44,747 bases of DNA from an uncultured Porphyromonas sp. (GCA_900539765.1 UQDF01000011.1:1-44747), one strand, 5' to 3'. Shown: positions 31,277 through 42,300, numbered from the stretch's first letter. Numbers and translations are program-made. Notes: generated from the letters alone by a model not told the origin.

Positions 31277-32536
31277 ATGAATCGACTGGTTATCTCTTTC
31301 CTTCTTCTTTTGGGAGGATGGACTATTGGTGTGGCTCAGACATTTTATGACATAGCTTTTGACGGTCTCTTTTACAAGATAATCAACGAAGAGTCGCTAG
31401 AAGTCGAGGTGTGCCGTGAGCTTGAGGAGCCCAAAACGGAAGGAGGCTCCCTCTACGAGCATACTCCTGAAGGGGATATCTATATCCCAGCAGAGATTTC
31501 TGCTGATGGCGAGACCTATCACGTCGTGCGTATTGGAGATAGTGCTTTTGGCGCTTGCTTCCAAATCACTTCGATTTCGATACCTGCATCTGTTCGTGAG
31601 ATGGGCGAATTGCCTTTTCTATCTCTATCGGGTCTCAAAAGCTTTGTCGTAGATGATGCAAATCCTCTTTATTGTTCAGTGGGTGGAGTCCTCTATAGCA
31701 AGGATCAGAAGACATTGCTTTGCTATCCCAATGCTCGTGGCAAGACTTTTAGTGTGCCTGAAGGGACTCAAAATATCTTGTCAGGAGCGTTCTTTAACTG
31801 CTTCGAGTTGGAGTCTATCACTCTGCCCGAATCTTTAGACTCAATAGGATTCATTGCTTTCACCTCTTGTATCAATCTTCGAGAGTTGACAATCCCTCGA
31901 GGACTCAAGGATCTACAAATCTATGCCTTTGCGAAGTGTGCTTCACTACAAAAAGTGGACTTTAAAGCACCGCTAGAAAAGCTTCCAATGTATACCTTCG
32001 ATAGTTGCTCAGCACTGTCTGATATTACCCTCCCTGAGGGGATGAAAAGCCTTGGAGACTGGGCTTTTGGATATTGCGTCTCTTTAGAGCAGATTAAGTT
32101 GCCGAGTACCCTAGAGGCTATTGAAGGCGCAGCATTTAGTAATTGCTCGAAGCTCGCTGCAATAGAACTTCCTCAAGGGTTAAAGCGACTTGGCAATTTT
32201 GCCTTTGGAGATGACACGGCACTCAAGACGATTAAGTGTCAGATGGTCGACCCGATAGAGGGCGAAGCTATGGGGGAGTCTGTTTTTTCAAATGTTTGGG
32301 TTGATCAGTGTAAGCTACTTGTTCCCGAAGGAAGCAAGGAGCGCTATGCCAAGGCATCTCAATGGCAAGAATTTCTACAGATTGAAGAGACCACGGGCTT
32401 AGAGAGTATAACAAGAGACCTCTCAAAGGGACCCAAACCAGCAATATTTACCATCCAGGGCGAGCAAATAGTCAATAGAGAAGAGCTCCCTGCTGGCATT
32501 TATATCATTGACGGCGTTAAAACCTTGATTCGTTAG
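31277..32536 (+). CDS. BspA-like leucine-rich repeat surface protein
   Basis: 419 residues. Signal peptide 1-20 (MNRLVISFLLLLGGWTIGVA). Residues ~80-345 carry BspA-type LRR_5 repeats of about 23 residues with the pattern F..C..L..I.LP..L..I...AF, for example NCFELESITLPESLDSIGF. The last ~45 residues (PAIFTIQGEQIV, then ELPAGIYIIDGVKTLIR) are the short beta tail common on secreted Bacteroidales proteins; it resembles but is not a clear type IX sorting domain. BspA relatives bind host matrix proteins or other bacteria. It has its own promoter, may be cotranscribed with the next two genes, and is AT-richer than the housekeeping genes. Confidence 0.88.
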   Translation: MNRLVISFLLLLGGWTIGVAQTFYDIAFDGLFYKIINEESLEVEVCRELEEPKTEGGSLYEHTPEGDIYIPAEISADGETYHVVRIGDSAFGACFQITSISIPASVREMGELPFLSLSGLKSFVVDDANPLYCSVGGVLYSKDQKTLLCYPNARGKTFSVPEGTQNILSGAFFNCFELESITLPESLDSIGFIAFTSCINLRELTIPRGLKDLQIYAFAKCASLQKVDFKAPLEKLPMYTFDSCSALSDITLPEGMKSLGDWAFGYCVSLEQIKLPSTLEAIEGAAFSNCSKLAAIELPQGLKRLGNFAFGDDTALKTIKCQMVDPIEGEAMGESVFSNVWVDQCKLLVPEGSKERYAKASQWQEFLQIEETTGLESITRDLSKGPKPAIFTIQGEQIVNREELPAGIYIIDGVKTLIR

Positions 32537-32611
32537 AGTCGCCAAATGATTAACTAGATAAACATCTTCTAGGCATCAGAAAAAATCATCATCACATACA
32601 AAATAAACCTT

Positions 32612-33676
32612 ATGCAAAAACAACTACTCGTTTATGCGCTCATCATAGCGCTCTTGTCTAGTTATACTCTCTCTGGGCAAGAAAAAAATCAGCTCACAAT
32701 TATTACCGACAATGTGGAGTGTGTCGTAGGGCATCAATACAAGATGCTTATGACCGACTACTCCGACAAGGTCTACGACTACCTCAAGGATCACCCTCGT
32801 ATCGTCGTGGACTACAAGCCGGCCGACCCCTCCCTGATCCTAAATGGTGGCACTTGGTTCAAAGCCATCAAAGAGGGAGAAACCGATGTGACCCTTCTGA
32901 TCTATGGGGAGGAAGATGGAGTCTTGGGGGCTCCAGACTACAACAATCTATTGGATCAGGCCACCTTTCATGTGGTCAACAAATCGGCCGTCGAGCTCCA
33001 AATCCCAGAGTGGTACACAACTTGGGGTACCAAGCGCCAAGAGGTAGACAAAGAGTTGGTAGATAAGCTCCACTACGCCAATATAACTGAGCGCTATACG
33101 GAGATGACACCTTCATTGACTCCTGAGCTGATGAAGCCTATAGAGGTCTATAACAATGGCTCTTTTGAGACTCCATTTATCTTAAACTACTACAATGACA
33201 ATGACGAGCTGTATGCCTCAGCTCTAGTCCTCATCAACTTCAGTAGAGTGATCCCCGCAGACAAATCCCCCATCCGAGCTATGCTGGAGTCTAAGGGCTT
33301 TGTGCAGACAGGAACAGATGAAGCTGATTGCTTTGAAATGCTAAATGAACAGACCAAAACGCAAGCTACTTGTGAGTTTTTCTCACTACAAGGAGTCTAT
33401 GTGATGGCTGTAACACAGATGGGACTAGATTATCTGCCCAATAGTGTGGCAGATGTGATTCGTACTGAGCAGAGCTTAAGAGCCTATTATCAGGGCAATA
33501 CACTATATATAGATAGTGAGCAAGCAACAGGAGAGCTACTCTCCATCTACTCCATAGGAGGCTCACTCCTATTCCAAAAGCCCCTTGTCAGAGGTGTACA
33601 AACGATCGAGATGCCGACAGCCATACCCGTCATCGTACGAGCTGGAGAGACTCCTGCTATCAAAGTCTTACCCTAG
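32612..33676 (+). CDS. Secreted protein of unknown function, possible Ig-like N-terminal domain
   Basis: 354 residues. A signal peptide (MQKQLLVYALIIALLSSYTLS, cleavage near SGQ) is followed at about 25-115 by a segment (SLILNGGTWFKAIKEGETDV then LLIYG) with the rhythm of a bacterial Ig-like BIG_2 domain. The middle (120-290) is unrecognised. The tail, from about 305 (LLSIYSIGGSLLFQKPLVRG to the end), looks like a beta-sandwich C-terminal sorting-type domain. No catalytic motif is visible. It lies 75 nt after the LRR gene and 57 nt before the GLUG gene, all on the same strand without terminators between, so the three may be one operon. A cell-surface location is inferred. Confidence 0.7.
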   Translation: MQKQLLVYALIIALLSSYTLSGQEKNQLTIITDNVECVVGHQYKMLMTDYSDKVYDYLKDHPRIVVDYKPADPSLILNGGTWFKAIKEGETDVTLLIYGEEDGVLGAPDYNNLLDQATFHVVNKSAVELQIPEWYTTWGTKRQEVDKELVDKLHYANITERYTEMTPSLTPELMKPIEVYNNGSFETPFILNYYNDNDELYASALVLINFSRVIPADKSPIRAMLESKGFVQTGTDEADCFEMLNEQTKTQATCEFFSLQGVYVMAVTQMGLDYLPNSVADVIRTEQSLRAYYQGNTLYIDSEQATGELLSIYSIGGSLLFQKPLVRGVQTIEMPTAIPVIVRAGETPAIKVLP

Positions 33677-33733
33677 TATGTGGCTACGCATACATCATAT
33701 TAAGATACAACTATCACTAAACAATACATAGCT

Positions 33734-35965
33734 ATGAAACAATTCTACTTCTTACTATGCTTGCTAGGTCTATTGTCTTTATCGACACAGCTACAAGCAG
33801 ACACTTGGACCTATGACTTTGAGGACTTTGCCAAGCAAAGCAAGGGCGAAGGCGCACTAACACCGATGGACGTGACACTCAATGGTCTGGAGTGGCATCT
33901 GTGTGGTGTCACCAATTCTGGTGGACATTGGAGTGACTGGAAGAATGGTGAGTCTTCGCTCAAAGTATTCGGTCAGGTCTATAGCTCTGCCAAGGAGATG
34001 ACCAACATCACATTAGTTACCAAGCGTGACCTCGGGACCTTGAAGTTTTGGGTCCGTAGCAACGAGCGCTGGAGTGGAGACGGACGTCAGATCTCTTGGA
34101 TCATCCAGTGGAGTGTAGATGGTGAGACTTGGGTCACGGTCGGTGATCCCTTTGTACCCACAGATGAACCCTCTGAGGTAACTCGAGAGATCAACCAAAA
34201 GAACGCCCAGCTACGCATCGTGCGAGAGGACTACCAAACATACGACTATACAAAGCCGACGGAATCCTTTGCCAACGTCTTCCACCTAGATGACATGACC
34301 ATCACAGATATAGGTGAAGTTCCGCCAGCGCCAACGCTTACGACGACAGCGGGATCTGAGATTGACTTCGGAGAGATCACGCTAGGCGAGTCTGTCGAGA
34401 AGCGCTTTACCATCTCCTACGGAGGACTGACGGTAAAGCCTACGCTGACCCTAACAGGAGATCAAGCAACCTCGTTTACGATTGCTCAGCAAGAGACTAA
34501 GGGCGAGGGTGAAGATGAGATTAAGATCGTATGCAAAGCAATGCAACGTGGTAATCTGAACGCTGCTGTCGAGATTACATATGGATCTCTAAAGATCTCT
34601 GTCCAGCTCAAAGCTGTAGGGAAAAAAGAGAATCCAGGCAAACTATATAGTGGTGGAAATGGTACAGAGCAAGATCCTTATCTCATCTCGAGTGTAGAGG
34701 ATCTCTTCGAGTTGTCTAATGAAGTCGAAATGAACCAAAATGCTTATGAAGGAACATACTTCAAGATGACAGCAGATATTAGCTTAGCAGACGCCAAGAG
34801 CTATCGCCCTATCGGTAACGATTGGGGAAGAGATAAGGATGATCCTACTCGTATTAGACCATTCTCAGGAGTCTTCGATGGCGATGGTCATGCGATTACT
34901 GATCTCAATGTCGAGTGGGCAGATAAGATGTTTAGCGGACTATTTGGAATCGTCAAGAATGCTACAATCAGAAATCTCACACTCTCTAAAAGTAAGATCT
35001 ATGGATCTGCATGCTTAGGAGGTCTCGTCGGAGTCGTTATGGGATCCATATCGATGACAAACTGCCATACGACTTCAGACGTTACCATATGGACGAATAA
35101 GTTTTACGCTGGAGGCCTAATCGGAGGATTACTTTTCCCAGATAATACCAAGACAAGTCACATCTTCTTTTGCACCAATTCAGCTACCGTCAAGGGCGAA
35201 TTAGGAGGCATCGGAGGGCTCATCGGGTCTGCAGGTCTGAACAATCTACTTATAACGCGTTGTGGCAACTATGGTAATGTATCAGATAGAAACTCCTCTG
35301 TAGGAGGGATCGTGGCACAGGTTACAAAGGGGACTACCATCATAGACTGCTTTAATGTCGGCTCTATAGAAGCTCTTGATACTCAGAACGCAGAGAATAC
35401 ACACTCAGGTGGTATTATTGGTACTGCAGAGCTAGAAGAGGGTCGTATCACTATAGCGAATTGTTATAGTATAGGGACATCGAATAAACGGAGTCCTATA
35501 TTTCATCCTATATTTGATATGAGATCTCTCTTCGGACAGGTTGAGATGGTCAACAACTACTACTCGAGTGAAGTTTATGGCGAGACATATGACCAAGATC
35601 TCACAGGAGATGATGCTAAGTATGCCGCTATCGATGTCTCTCTAGAGGAAATGAAGACCGAGGCTTTTCTCAAAAAGTTGAATGCTGGGCGAGACGCTTG
35701 GTGCTTCGTATCAGGTGTAAATAATGGCTATCCAGTACCTAGTGATAGTCATGCAGAGGCCGTTGATGATCCCTCAAAGGCTCTTAGCAATCTTACTGTT
35801 AAGATTGTAGCTGGTTATCTAGTCGTAGAGGGAGACTATAGTGATATCAACCTATACAACATTTATGGTGTGCAGCTAGACCCGACGGCTCTCCTAGAGC
35901 GTGGAGTCTATGTAGTCAGAGCCTCCGTCGATGGTCAGAGTGCTGTCTACAAACTTATATATTGA
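33734..35965 (+). CDS. Secreted GLUG-repeat protein with C-terminal sorting-like domain
   Basis: 743 residues. Signal peptide 1-22. Residues ~23-195 are a beta-rich, possibly carbohydrate-binding-like domain (TWTYDFEDF onward). An Ig-like DFGEITLGESVEKRFTISY domain covers ~208-300. Then comes a long GLUG region (~310-640): GTEQDPYLISSVEDLFELSN, then Gly-rich units such as GGLIGG, GGIGGLIGSAG and SGGIIGTAE separated by about 40-50 residues, which probably form a beta helix. The last ~55 residues (INLYNIYGVQLDPTALLERG, then VYVVRASVDGQSAVYKLIY) match the short type IX-type sorting tail. GLUG proteins are surface-displayed and often adhesin-like. It ends the LRR-orphan-GLUG run. Confidence 0.82.
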   Translation: MKQFYFLLCLLGLLSLSTQLQADTWTYDFEDFAKQSKGEGALTPMDVTLNGLEWHLCGVTNSGGHWSDWKNGESSLKVFGQVYSSAKEMTNITLVTKRDLGTLKFWVRSNERWSGDGRQISWIIQWSVDGETWVTVGDPFVPTDEPSEVTREINQKNAQLRIVREDYQTYDYTKPTESFANVFHLDDMTITDIGEVPPAPTLTTTAGSEIDFGEITLGESVEKRFTISYGGLTVKPTLTLTGDQATSFTIAQQETKGEGEDEIKIVCKAMQRGNLNAAVEITYGSLKISVQLKAVGKKENPGKLYSGGNGTEQDPYLISSVEDLFELSNEVEMNQNAYEGTYFKMTADISLADAKSYRPIGNDWGRDKDDPTRIRPFSGVFDGDGHAITDLNVEWADKMFSGLFGIVKNATIRNLTLSKSKIYGSACLGGLVGVVMGSISMTNCHTTSDVTIWTNKFYAGGLIGGLLFPDNTKTSHIFFCTNSATVKGELGGIGGLIGSAGLNNLLITRCGNYGNVSDRNSSVGGIVAQVTKGTTIIDCFNVGSIEALDTQNAENTHSGGIIGTAELEEGRITIANCYSIGTSNKRSPIFHPIFDMRSLFGQVEMVNNYYSSEVYGETYDQDLTGDDAKYAAIDVSLEEMKTEAFLKKLNAGRDAWCFVSGVNNGYPVPSDSHAEAVDDPSKALSNLTVKIVAGYLVVEGDYSDINLYNIYGVQLDPTALLERGVYVVRASVDGQSAVYKLIY

Positions 35966-36003
35966 TAGCACTGGTGCTGTAATCAATATGAATAGATGAT
36001 ATG

Positions 36004-36055
36004 GTGTCCCGAAAGAGCGACCTTTTGTCTCCTCTCTTCGGGACACGCCCTTTTT
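36004..36055 (+). terminator. Intrinsic terminator after the GLUG gene
   Basis: GTGTCCCGAA (36004-36013) pairs with TTCGGGACAC (36037-36046), with three further inner pairs, followed by GCCCTTTTT. Confidence 0.88.
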
Positions 36056-36110
36056 GCTTTAGCAATCCAAGGTGTACTCCTTGTTTGATTATCTTCAAAA
36101 TCAAATATCT

Positions 36111-38927
36111 ATGAACTCGTATAAGACCTTCATAATTCACTTGAGGAGTGGTCTACTCCTTGCTCTACTGCTACTCTCTGGAGTGACGCAAGTAGTGTTA
36201 CCAGCACCCCGCACGGAGCAAGTCGCTAGGCAGATCGCTGAGAGCTTCTTTGCTACATCGCCCCAATCCTTAAGAAGCTGGAGCTCCTCTCAAATGATAA
36301 GCTTAGAGCTTGCAGAGCCACGAGCCGCTACTAAGGGGAGCTCCAGTTATAGCACCTCAGATCAAGTCTCTAGTCACTACTACTATATTTATAATAGGGG
36401 GGCGCAAGGAGGATTTGTCATCATCTCAGGTGATGATCGCTATCCTGAGCTCATAGGGTATGCCTACGAGGGGCATATCAATGGAGAGGATATGCCCGAG
36501 AGTCTGCGTAGCTTCTTAAGGGCTTGTCAAGAGACGATGGATGCTGCCGATGCTGACCCATCACTAGCCAGAGAACTGCAATCCGAGATCACAACCCTTA
36601 GGGATGCTAAGAGTGAGGTGGCTCCTCTCTTAGGAGACATCTGCTGGGATCAGGGGGCTCCTTGGAATGATCAGACCCCACGACATCAAGGATCTACGAC
36701 TGCCGTAGGGTGTGTAGCGACGGCCTACACTCAAGTGATGAGGTACTGGCAGTGGCCCGACAGAGGCGTGGGCACACACACCTACACTTATGGTTACGAC
36801 TATGAGGACAACGAGGGCAATTGGCGTGTAGCCTACAATACTCTGACGGCAAACTTTGATAAAGAGTACCACTGGGACTTGATGCCCGCTAGAGCCTCTA
36901 TCTATGCTTCGGCTGAGGAGCGCAACGCTTTGAGTACGCTTGCCTCTGACGCTGGCATCGCCGTGGATATGATGTATGGCGATGAGAGTGGAACGCACAC
37001 CCCCCTTGTGATACGAGCTCTGCGAGATCACTTTCGCTACAAGAAAGATCTATATATGCCTAAGCGGAGAGACTATACGGCTCAAGACTGGAGCGACCTC
37101 CTCAAGGTGGAACTCTCACAGGGTAGACCCATCGTTTATGAGGGAGGAGGCTTTGGCGGTCTTCACTGCTTCGTCTGTGATGGCTATGATACGAGAGGAT
37201 TTTTTCACTTCAACTGGGGATGGTCTGGAAGTGGCAACGGATACTTTAACTTGAACTACCTTGTCCCCAACACCTCTGGTATCGGAGGTGGTGCTGGTGG
37301 TGGGTATAGTCAGGGACAAGGCGCTATAATCGGTATAGAGCCAGACCGAGAGGGTACCTCGACACCCGTCTATAATGCGTGGCTCGGTACGATCGTATTT
37401 GAGGCAGAGGTCTCTGGGGGTAAGAGCATCACACTAGAGAGTGCCTCCTTTACCTCTCGTCTTGAAGATGCCCCTGCTTACCAGGGGCGAGTAGCTATAG
37501 GCATAGTCTCTCTACAGACACAGGAGGTTATCCCGATAGTGGAGCAGGTGGAGCCGTTTGACGCTGACCTCTACCTGATGGAGGCGAAGTTTACCCTAGC
37601 CAAGCCACTAGACCTAACTAAATATATCTCCGAGGGGGACTATATGCTCTGCCCCATACACGAGGTGCAAGATGGCAAGGGAGGCACCTACTGGCGAGCT
37701 AACTCCATACTCTATGAGGGGGATCAAAATCGCTTTGCCATCTATCACATATCACACGCTCCTGATGGCAACTACATTGTGGCTCGAGACTACCTACGCG
37801 CTCTCTGGGAGCTAGAGCTGCTGCCCGATGACCTTAAGCTCATAGCCTCTAGTAATACGCAAGCGACCGTCACTCTGCAGCTGCACAATAGAGGATCGAA
37901 GGAGTATACCAATAGGCTCTTCGTGCGCGGTAGACCTAAGGGGGCTCAAGAGGAGACCTCCTGGCGACAGCTGAGCGACGATATGGTTACGGTAGAGACG
38001 GGCAAGACAGATAGCTACACCTTTAAGCTAAAAGACAACAAGGGACTCTTCTCAGCAAAGGAGATCGAGCTACAGGTCGCTTACTATGACATACATGGCT
38101 CGCTAGACTACCTTCAGACAGCCACTTACCGAGTAGCTGTCAGAGCTGACTACGAGGCTGGAGCCGATATGCCCCCCGTACTGGTACCCACCACTCCTAG
38201 ATATGATCTCCTCGTTGCTAAGATAGGATCAGGCATAGTCAAGGTCTCTAACGCAGACAGCCCTGATGCTGTAGACCTCTCGAGGGTCCCAGAGGGTACG
38301 ACACTACTTATCGAGGCGACACCTAGTGCTGGCACCTCTCTCACGGCGCTCACAGTAGATGGTGTGGACATCCTTCGGGACAAGCGCTTTACCGTGCGTC
38401 AGAATGGTCTGATTGTGGCAACCTTTGGTACCTCCTCTCCAGAGCCTCTTTACAAAGTGTCTGTGCGCTGTACACCGGCAGATGGTGGTACGGTACAGCT
38501 CTTAGGAGCTGACGACCTGGAGCAAGTCCCAGAGGGGACAACACTTCAGGTGGTAGTCAAACCTGCAGAGCACTTTGAGCTAGACGCTCTCACAGCAAAT
38601 GATGACGATATCCTCTCCTCCAAGCAGTTTGTCGTCATAAGCGACACAGAGGTACACGCCACCTTTGTAGACCATACGGGAGTAGCCCACATCGATGCTA
38701 AGCAGCGGGGTGTCTACCCCAACCCTGCGACAGACTACATTACGATTCGTACGGATGAGGAGGCTGTTATCGAGCTTTTCGCCTCTGATGGACTGCTCGT
38801 AGCCACTACTCGGGCGACCCGACCTGAGACCACCATCTCTGTCGCACAGCTCCCCGCAGGACGCTATATGGTACGCATCACACCACGAGAGGGTGAGACT
38901 AGCTTATACCCACTCATTATACAGTAA
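36111..38927 (+). CDS. C10 family (streptopain-like) cysteine protease with T9SS sorting domain
   Basis: 938 residues from ATG 36111; an in-frame GTG at 36072 precedes it but gives no signal peptide. Signal peptide ~1-31, then an inhibitory Spi-type propeptide to about 170. The C10 catalytic domain carries Cys201 (AVGCVATAYTQVMRYWQWP) and His352 (GLHCFVCDGY), followed by the conserved NWGWSGSGNGYF. Two beta repeats of the InlB/Flg_new kind cover ~700-850. The end (868-938) begins VYPNPATDYITI and closes LPAGRYMVRI, a classical type A type IX sorting domain, so export and surface attachment through T9SS are expected. Relatives are PrtT of P. gingivalis, interpain and SpeB. Confidence 0.92.
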   Translation: MNSYKTFIIHLRSGLLLALLLLSGVTQVVLPAPRTEQVARQIAESFFATSPQSLRSWSSSQMISLELAEPRAATKGSSSYSTSDQVSSHYYYIYNRGAQGGFVIISGDDRYPELIGYAYEGHINGEDMPESLRSFLRACQETMDAADADPSLARELQSEITTLRDAKSEVAPLLGDICWDQGAPWNDQTPRHQGSTTAVGCVATAYTQVMRYWQWPDRGVGTHTYTYGYDYEDNEGNWRVAYNTLTANFDKEYHWDLMPARASIYASAEERNALSTLASDAGIAVDMMYGDESGTHTPLVIRALRDHFRYKKDLYMPKRRDYTAQDWSDLLKVELSQGRPIVYEGGGFGGLHCFVCDGYDTRGFFHFNWGWSGSGNGYFNLNYLVPNTSGIGGGAGGGYSQGQGAIIGIEPDREGTSTPVYNAWLGTIVFEAEVSGGKSITLESASFTSRLEDAPAYQGRVAIGIVSLQTQEVIPIVEQVEPFDADLYLMEAKFTLAKPLDLTKYISEGDYMLCPIHEVQDGKGGTYWRANSILYEGDQNRFAIYHISHAPDGNYIVARDYLRALWELELLPDDLKLIASSNTQATVTLQLHNRGSKEYTNRLFVRGRPKGAQEETSWRQLSDDMVTVETGKTDSYTFKLKDNKGLFSAKEIELQVAYYDIHGSLDYLQTATYRVAVRADYEAGADMPPVLVPTTPRYDLLVAKIGSGIVKVSNADSPDAVDLSRVPEGTTLLIEATPSAGTSLTALTVDGVDILRDKRFTVRQNGLIVATFGTSSPEPLYKVSVRCTPADGGTVQLLGADDLEQVPEGTTLQVVVKPAEHFELDALTANDDDILSSKQFVVISDTEVHATFVDHTGVAHIDAKQRGVYPNPATDYITIRTDEEAVIELFASDGLLVATTRATRPETTISVAQLPAGRYMVRITPREGETSLYPLIIQ

Positions 38928-38991
38928 CTCCGTCTGGTGAGTCGCTAAGCTCTCTGAGTGTGACTTGCAGCTACGGAGCAACCGAATAAAC

Positions 38992-39030
38992 AAACCGTCG
39001 GGACGAATCTCATATTCGTCTCGACGGTTT
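38992..39030 (+). terminator. Intrinsic terminator of the C10 protease gene
   Basis: AAACCGTCG-G-GACGAAT pairs with ATTCGTC-T-CGACGGTTT around a 5-nt loop (17 bp including one G-U). TTT closes the stem, and the downstream T-run is short. Confidence 0.85.
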
Positions 39031-39038
39031 TACATATA

Positions 39039-39065
39039 GAGACTGTTGCAAAAGTCAACAGTCTC
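39039..39065 (+). repeat. GAGACTGTTGCAAAAGTC hairpin repeat, second copy
   Basis: Perfect 10-bp arms GAGACTGTTG and CAACAGTCTC around CAAAAGT. The first 18 nt equal 5302-5319. Like the first copy it lies just after the end of a gene. The rest of the 38928-39376 gap has no gene and no exact consensus promoter. Confidence 0.7.
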
Positions 39066-39376
39066 ACATAGATCGTAATCGCAGCTCGTCGTACAGAGCT
39101 ATTCGCCAGACGCTTAATAGGCTGTCTTCTTGCACTGCTTGACTCACGAGCGAGATGATCCAGTACCTCAAAAATAGGAGTTTTCCGTTACCTGTGAGAC
39201 TTGCAGAATCTAAGAAGGAATAGTGTGTCCCTTATGCCCTTTTTTTATTATCTTAGCCCTTTGAAGAGAAGAAGGTAAGTGAAGTAGCATTGTCTCTCCC
39301 TCTTCTTCGACTTCTATAGACACACGAAACATCGCATAAAGATAATTCAATCACTTACACTTAAACACATACGCTT

Positions 39377-42300
39377 ATGAAACGAATGTTATCTATGTTA
39401 GCGTTACTAGGTACATTCCTGCTCTGGCCACTTATGGCGCAAGCGCAGGAGGTCACAGTAACCTTCGAACAGGTGGAGCACTGCACCATCACAGGCTTTT
39501 ATGACAAAGGCGAATTGGTAGAACTCCAAAGTGGAGATAAGGTGTCCCGCTACACGATGGTCATGTTTGTCGCAACGGCAGACGAGGGATATGAAGTTAC
39601 GCACTATATCTTCAATGGAGAGGAAGTAGAGAATACTTCCTCTAAAGGTCTAGTAAAGGCGGTTTCAGAGGATATGACGGTTTCAGCACGAGTAGTTAAA
39701 AAAGAATCTACAGCTTGTGTCATAACCGTCGAGCAACCCGAGCATGGCACAATCGAGCTGCGAAAGGGGGCGAGTCAGTACGGAACCCCTCTCAACTCTG
39801 GGGGGCAAGTAGAGCCTGGGAGTCAGATTACTATGGTCATCAACCCAGACGCTGACTATGCTTTAGACTATTGGCTTGTTAACAATCAGCCTGTAGAGAA
39901 GGATACGGGATACTTCCCCAAAGTAAAGACGATCACAGTCTCAGAGGCTACAACTATCTCTGCGGTACTCAAAGAGGCTGGCAACTTAATCACCTATGAG
40001 CAGCCCGAGCATGGTACGCTCACAGTTACGTTAGCCTATCCTGTGAAGGATGTCCCATCAGGTACTCGTATCAAGGAAAGAGAGGGTATCAAAATCCAAG
40101 CGACTGTCAATGAGGGGTACGTATTCAAACACTTCCTCATCAATGACGAGGTAAAAGAACCTAACGACTTAAATAACCCCGTGTTATACTATTATCCAAC
40201 GAAAGATGTGACAATTAAGGCGGTTATTGAGAAGTCCGAGCCTTGCGTCGTCACCATCACGCCATTTGAGCATGGCTATCTAAAGGTGACTTACGGCTCT
40301 TATCTGAATCCGACAGTTGTACAGAGTGGCAACGAGGTCCCCGTAGGGACGGAGCTACGTGTAGATGCTTATCTAGACGAAGGGTATGACTTAGACTACT
40401 TCTTAGTCAATGATGTACAGACGCCTTCGGAGTCGACCGAGTATCCTGGGATCAAAGTCAAAGCCACGTCTTCTCTTACGCTATCTGCCGTTGCTAAGGC
40501 TACAGCAGCACCTGCTGGTTGCACTGTCACGCTAGGTGAGTTCTCCGCCGCTCAGGGCTTCTTCTATGCATACTATGGTAGCGACACGACCCCCGTGAAA
40601 AGTGGAGACGTACTACCCATCGGTACAGTGGTTAGCTTCCAGGTAGACGCTGAGGGTGGCTATGAGCTAGACTATTGGCTGGTCGATGACGTTAAGTCTG
40701 ACGACACAAGCAACCCACTCGTTATCACACTCTCTAAGGATGTCAAGGTACTTCCTGTCATGAAGAAAAAGGAAGAGCCACAGCCCACACAGGGTGTCAT
40801 CACGATGATACAGCCTAAGGATGATCAGGGTAAGGAGATAGGCTTCCTAGCTGCTTCTTACTATGATGATGATCTATACGAAGATATCGCTGTCACTGAT
40901 GGCATGGGCGTAGATCTTGGTACGACCATTACATTCCTCGTTACGCCTGAAGAGGGCTACGAGATGGACTACTGGATGATCAACGATGCCCGTCAAGAGC
41001 TAGATAGCGAGACGCCTAATCAGACTATCATCACCGTCGAAGGCGACCTTGAGGTAGAGCCTATCCTCAAGTCAACGGCTGCACCTGTCGAGAAGGTACG
41101 CCTCTCTGTCCAGGAGGAGGGTGTAGGTGGCTTTGCGATGGTTCGGTATCAGACACCTGGTAGCACCACTTGGGAGAAACCAGCTGAGGGTACCAACCCA
41201 ACGCTAGACCTGCCTATCGGCACGAAGGTGAGAGTCTTAGCAAACATTTCTATCGATGGAGCTACCGTCGCCTTCACACACAATGGTAACCCAGTAGCTG
41301 CTGACCAGCTCACAAACGAGGGACTAACGTACGAGTTCACCCTAGAGGCTGCAGCTGATATCAAGGTTATCTTCACGGAGGGTGTCATAGGCTTCCAAAT
41401 CTTCTACGACTGCGATAAGCACGCTACAATTACTGGGACAGCAGACGGTGAGCCTTTCACAAGTGGGGATAAGCTTCCTCTGGGTGCACGTGTCGAGCTG
41501 ACCGTAACACCTGAAGATGGCTATGAGGTCAAGGATTGGCTTGATGATGACTTTGAGCTTATCAAAGGCACTGAGTACCAGAATCCTTACACCTTCACAG
41601 TCGATGGCTCTGTAAATGTATTCGCTGAGATCCAGAAGAAGACCACAGCTTTCGTCAAGGTTAGCTATGAGGGAACTGGTGGATACCTTGAGACGAAGTA
41701 TGTCGAGCCTAACGGCTCTGGCAATCCTCAGAGCATCTTTGGCGACAAGCGTATACCGCTAGGCAGTGTCGTCACGGTAAAGGCTAAGTTCTTTATGACG
41801 GGTGACTATCTAGTAGCTTATACGAACAATGGCGAACCCGTTCCCGCTGAGGCACTCACGGAGGATGGACTCGTCTACACGTTTACCGCCAATGAGGATG
41901 CTGATGTACACGCAGTCTTCTCCGAGAAGCCTGCTCCAGCAGTAGACTACACCATCACCTTTGAGGCTGGTGAGGGCGGTACCGTAACGGCTACGGTCGA
42001 TATGGAGCCAATCGAGAGTGGCGCCAAGATCGCTGCTGGTACGAAGATCAAGATCCTCGCAACGCCTGATGAGGATTACGAGATCGATGAGTGGCTAGTC
42101 GATGGTGAGCCTGTTGCCAACACGGGTCTCAACTTCTACTACCTCAGCCTCTCTAAGGATACCAACGTCAAGGTAACCTTTAGATCTACAAAGCCTGAGG
42201 AGTACGCTGTCACCGTAGGTCCTGTCCTGCCAAGCGCAGAGGCTGGTACGGTACAGCTCTTCAAGAAGAATGGCGATGCCTTCGAGAGTGGCAAGAGCGT

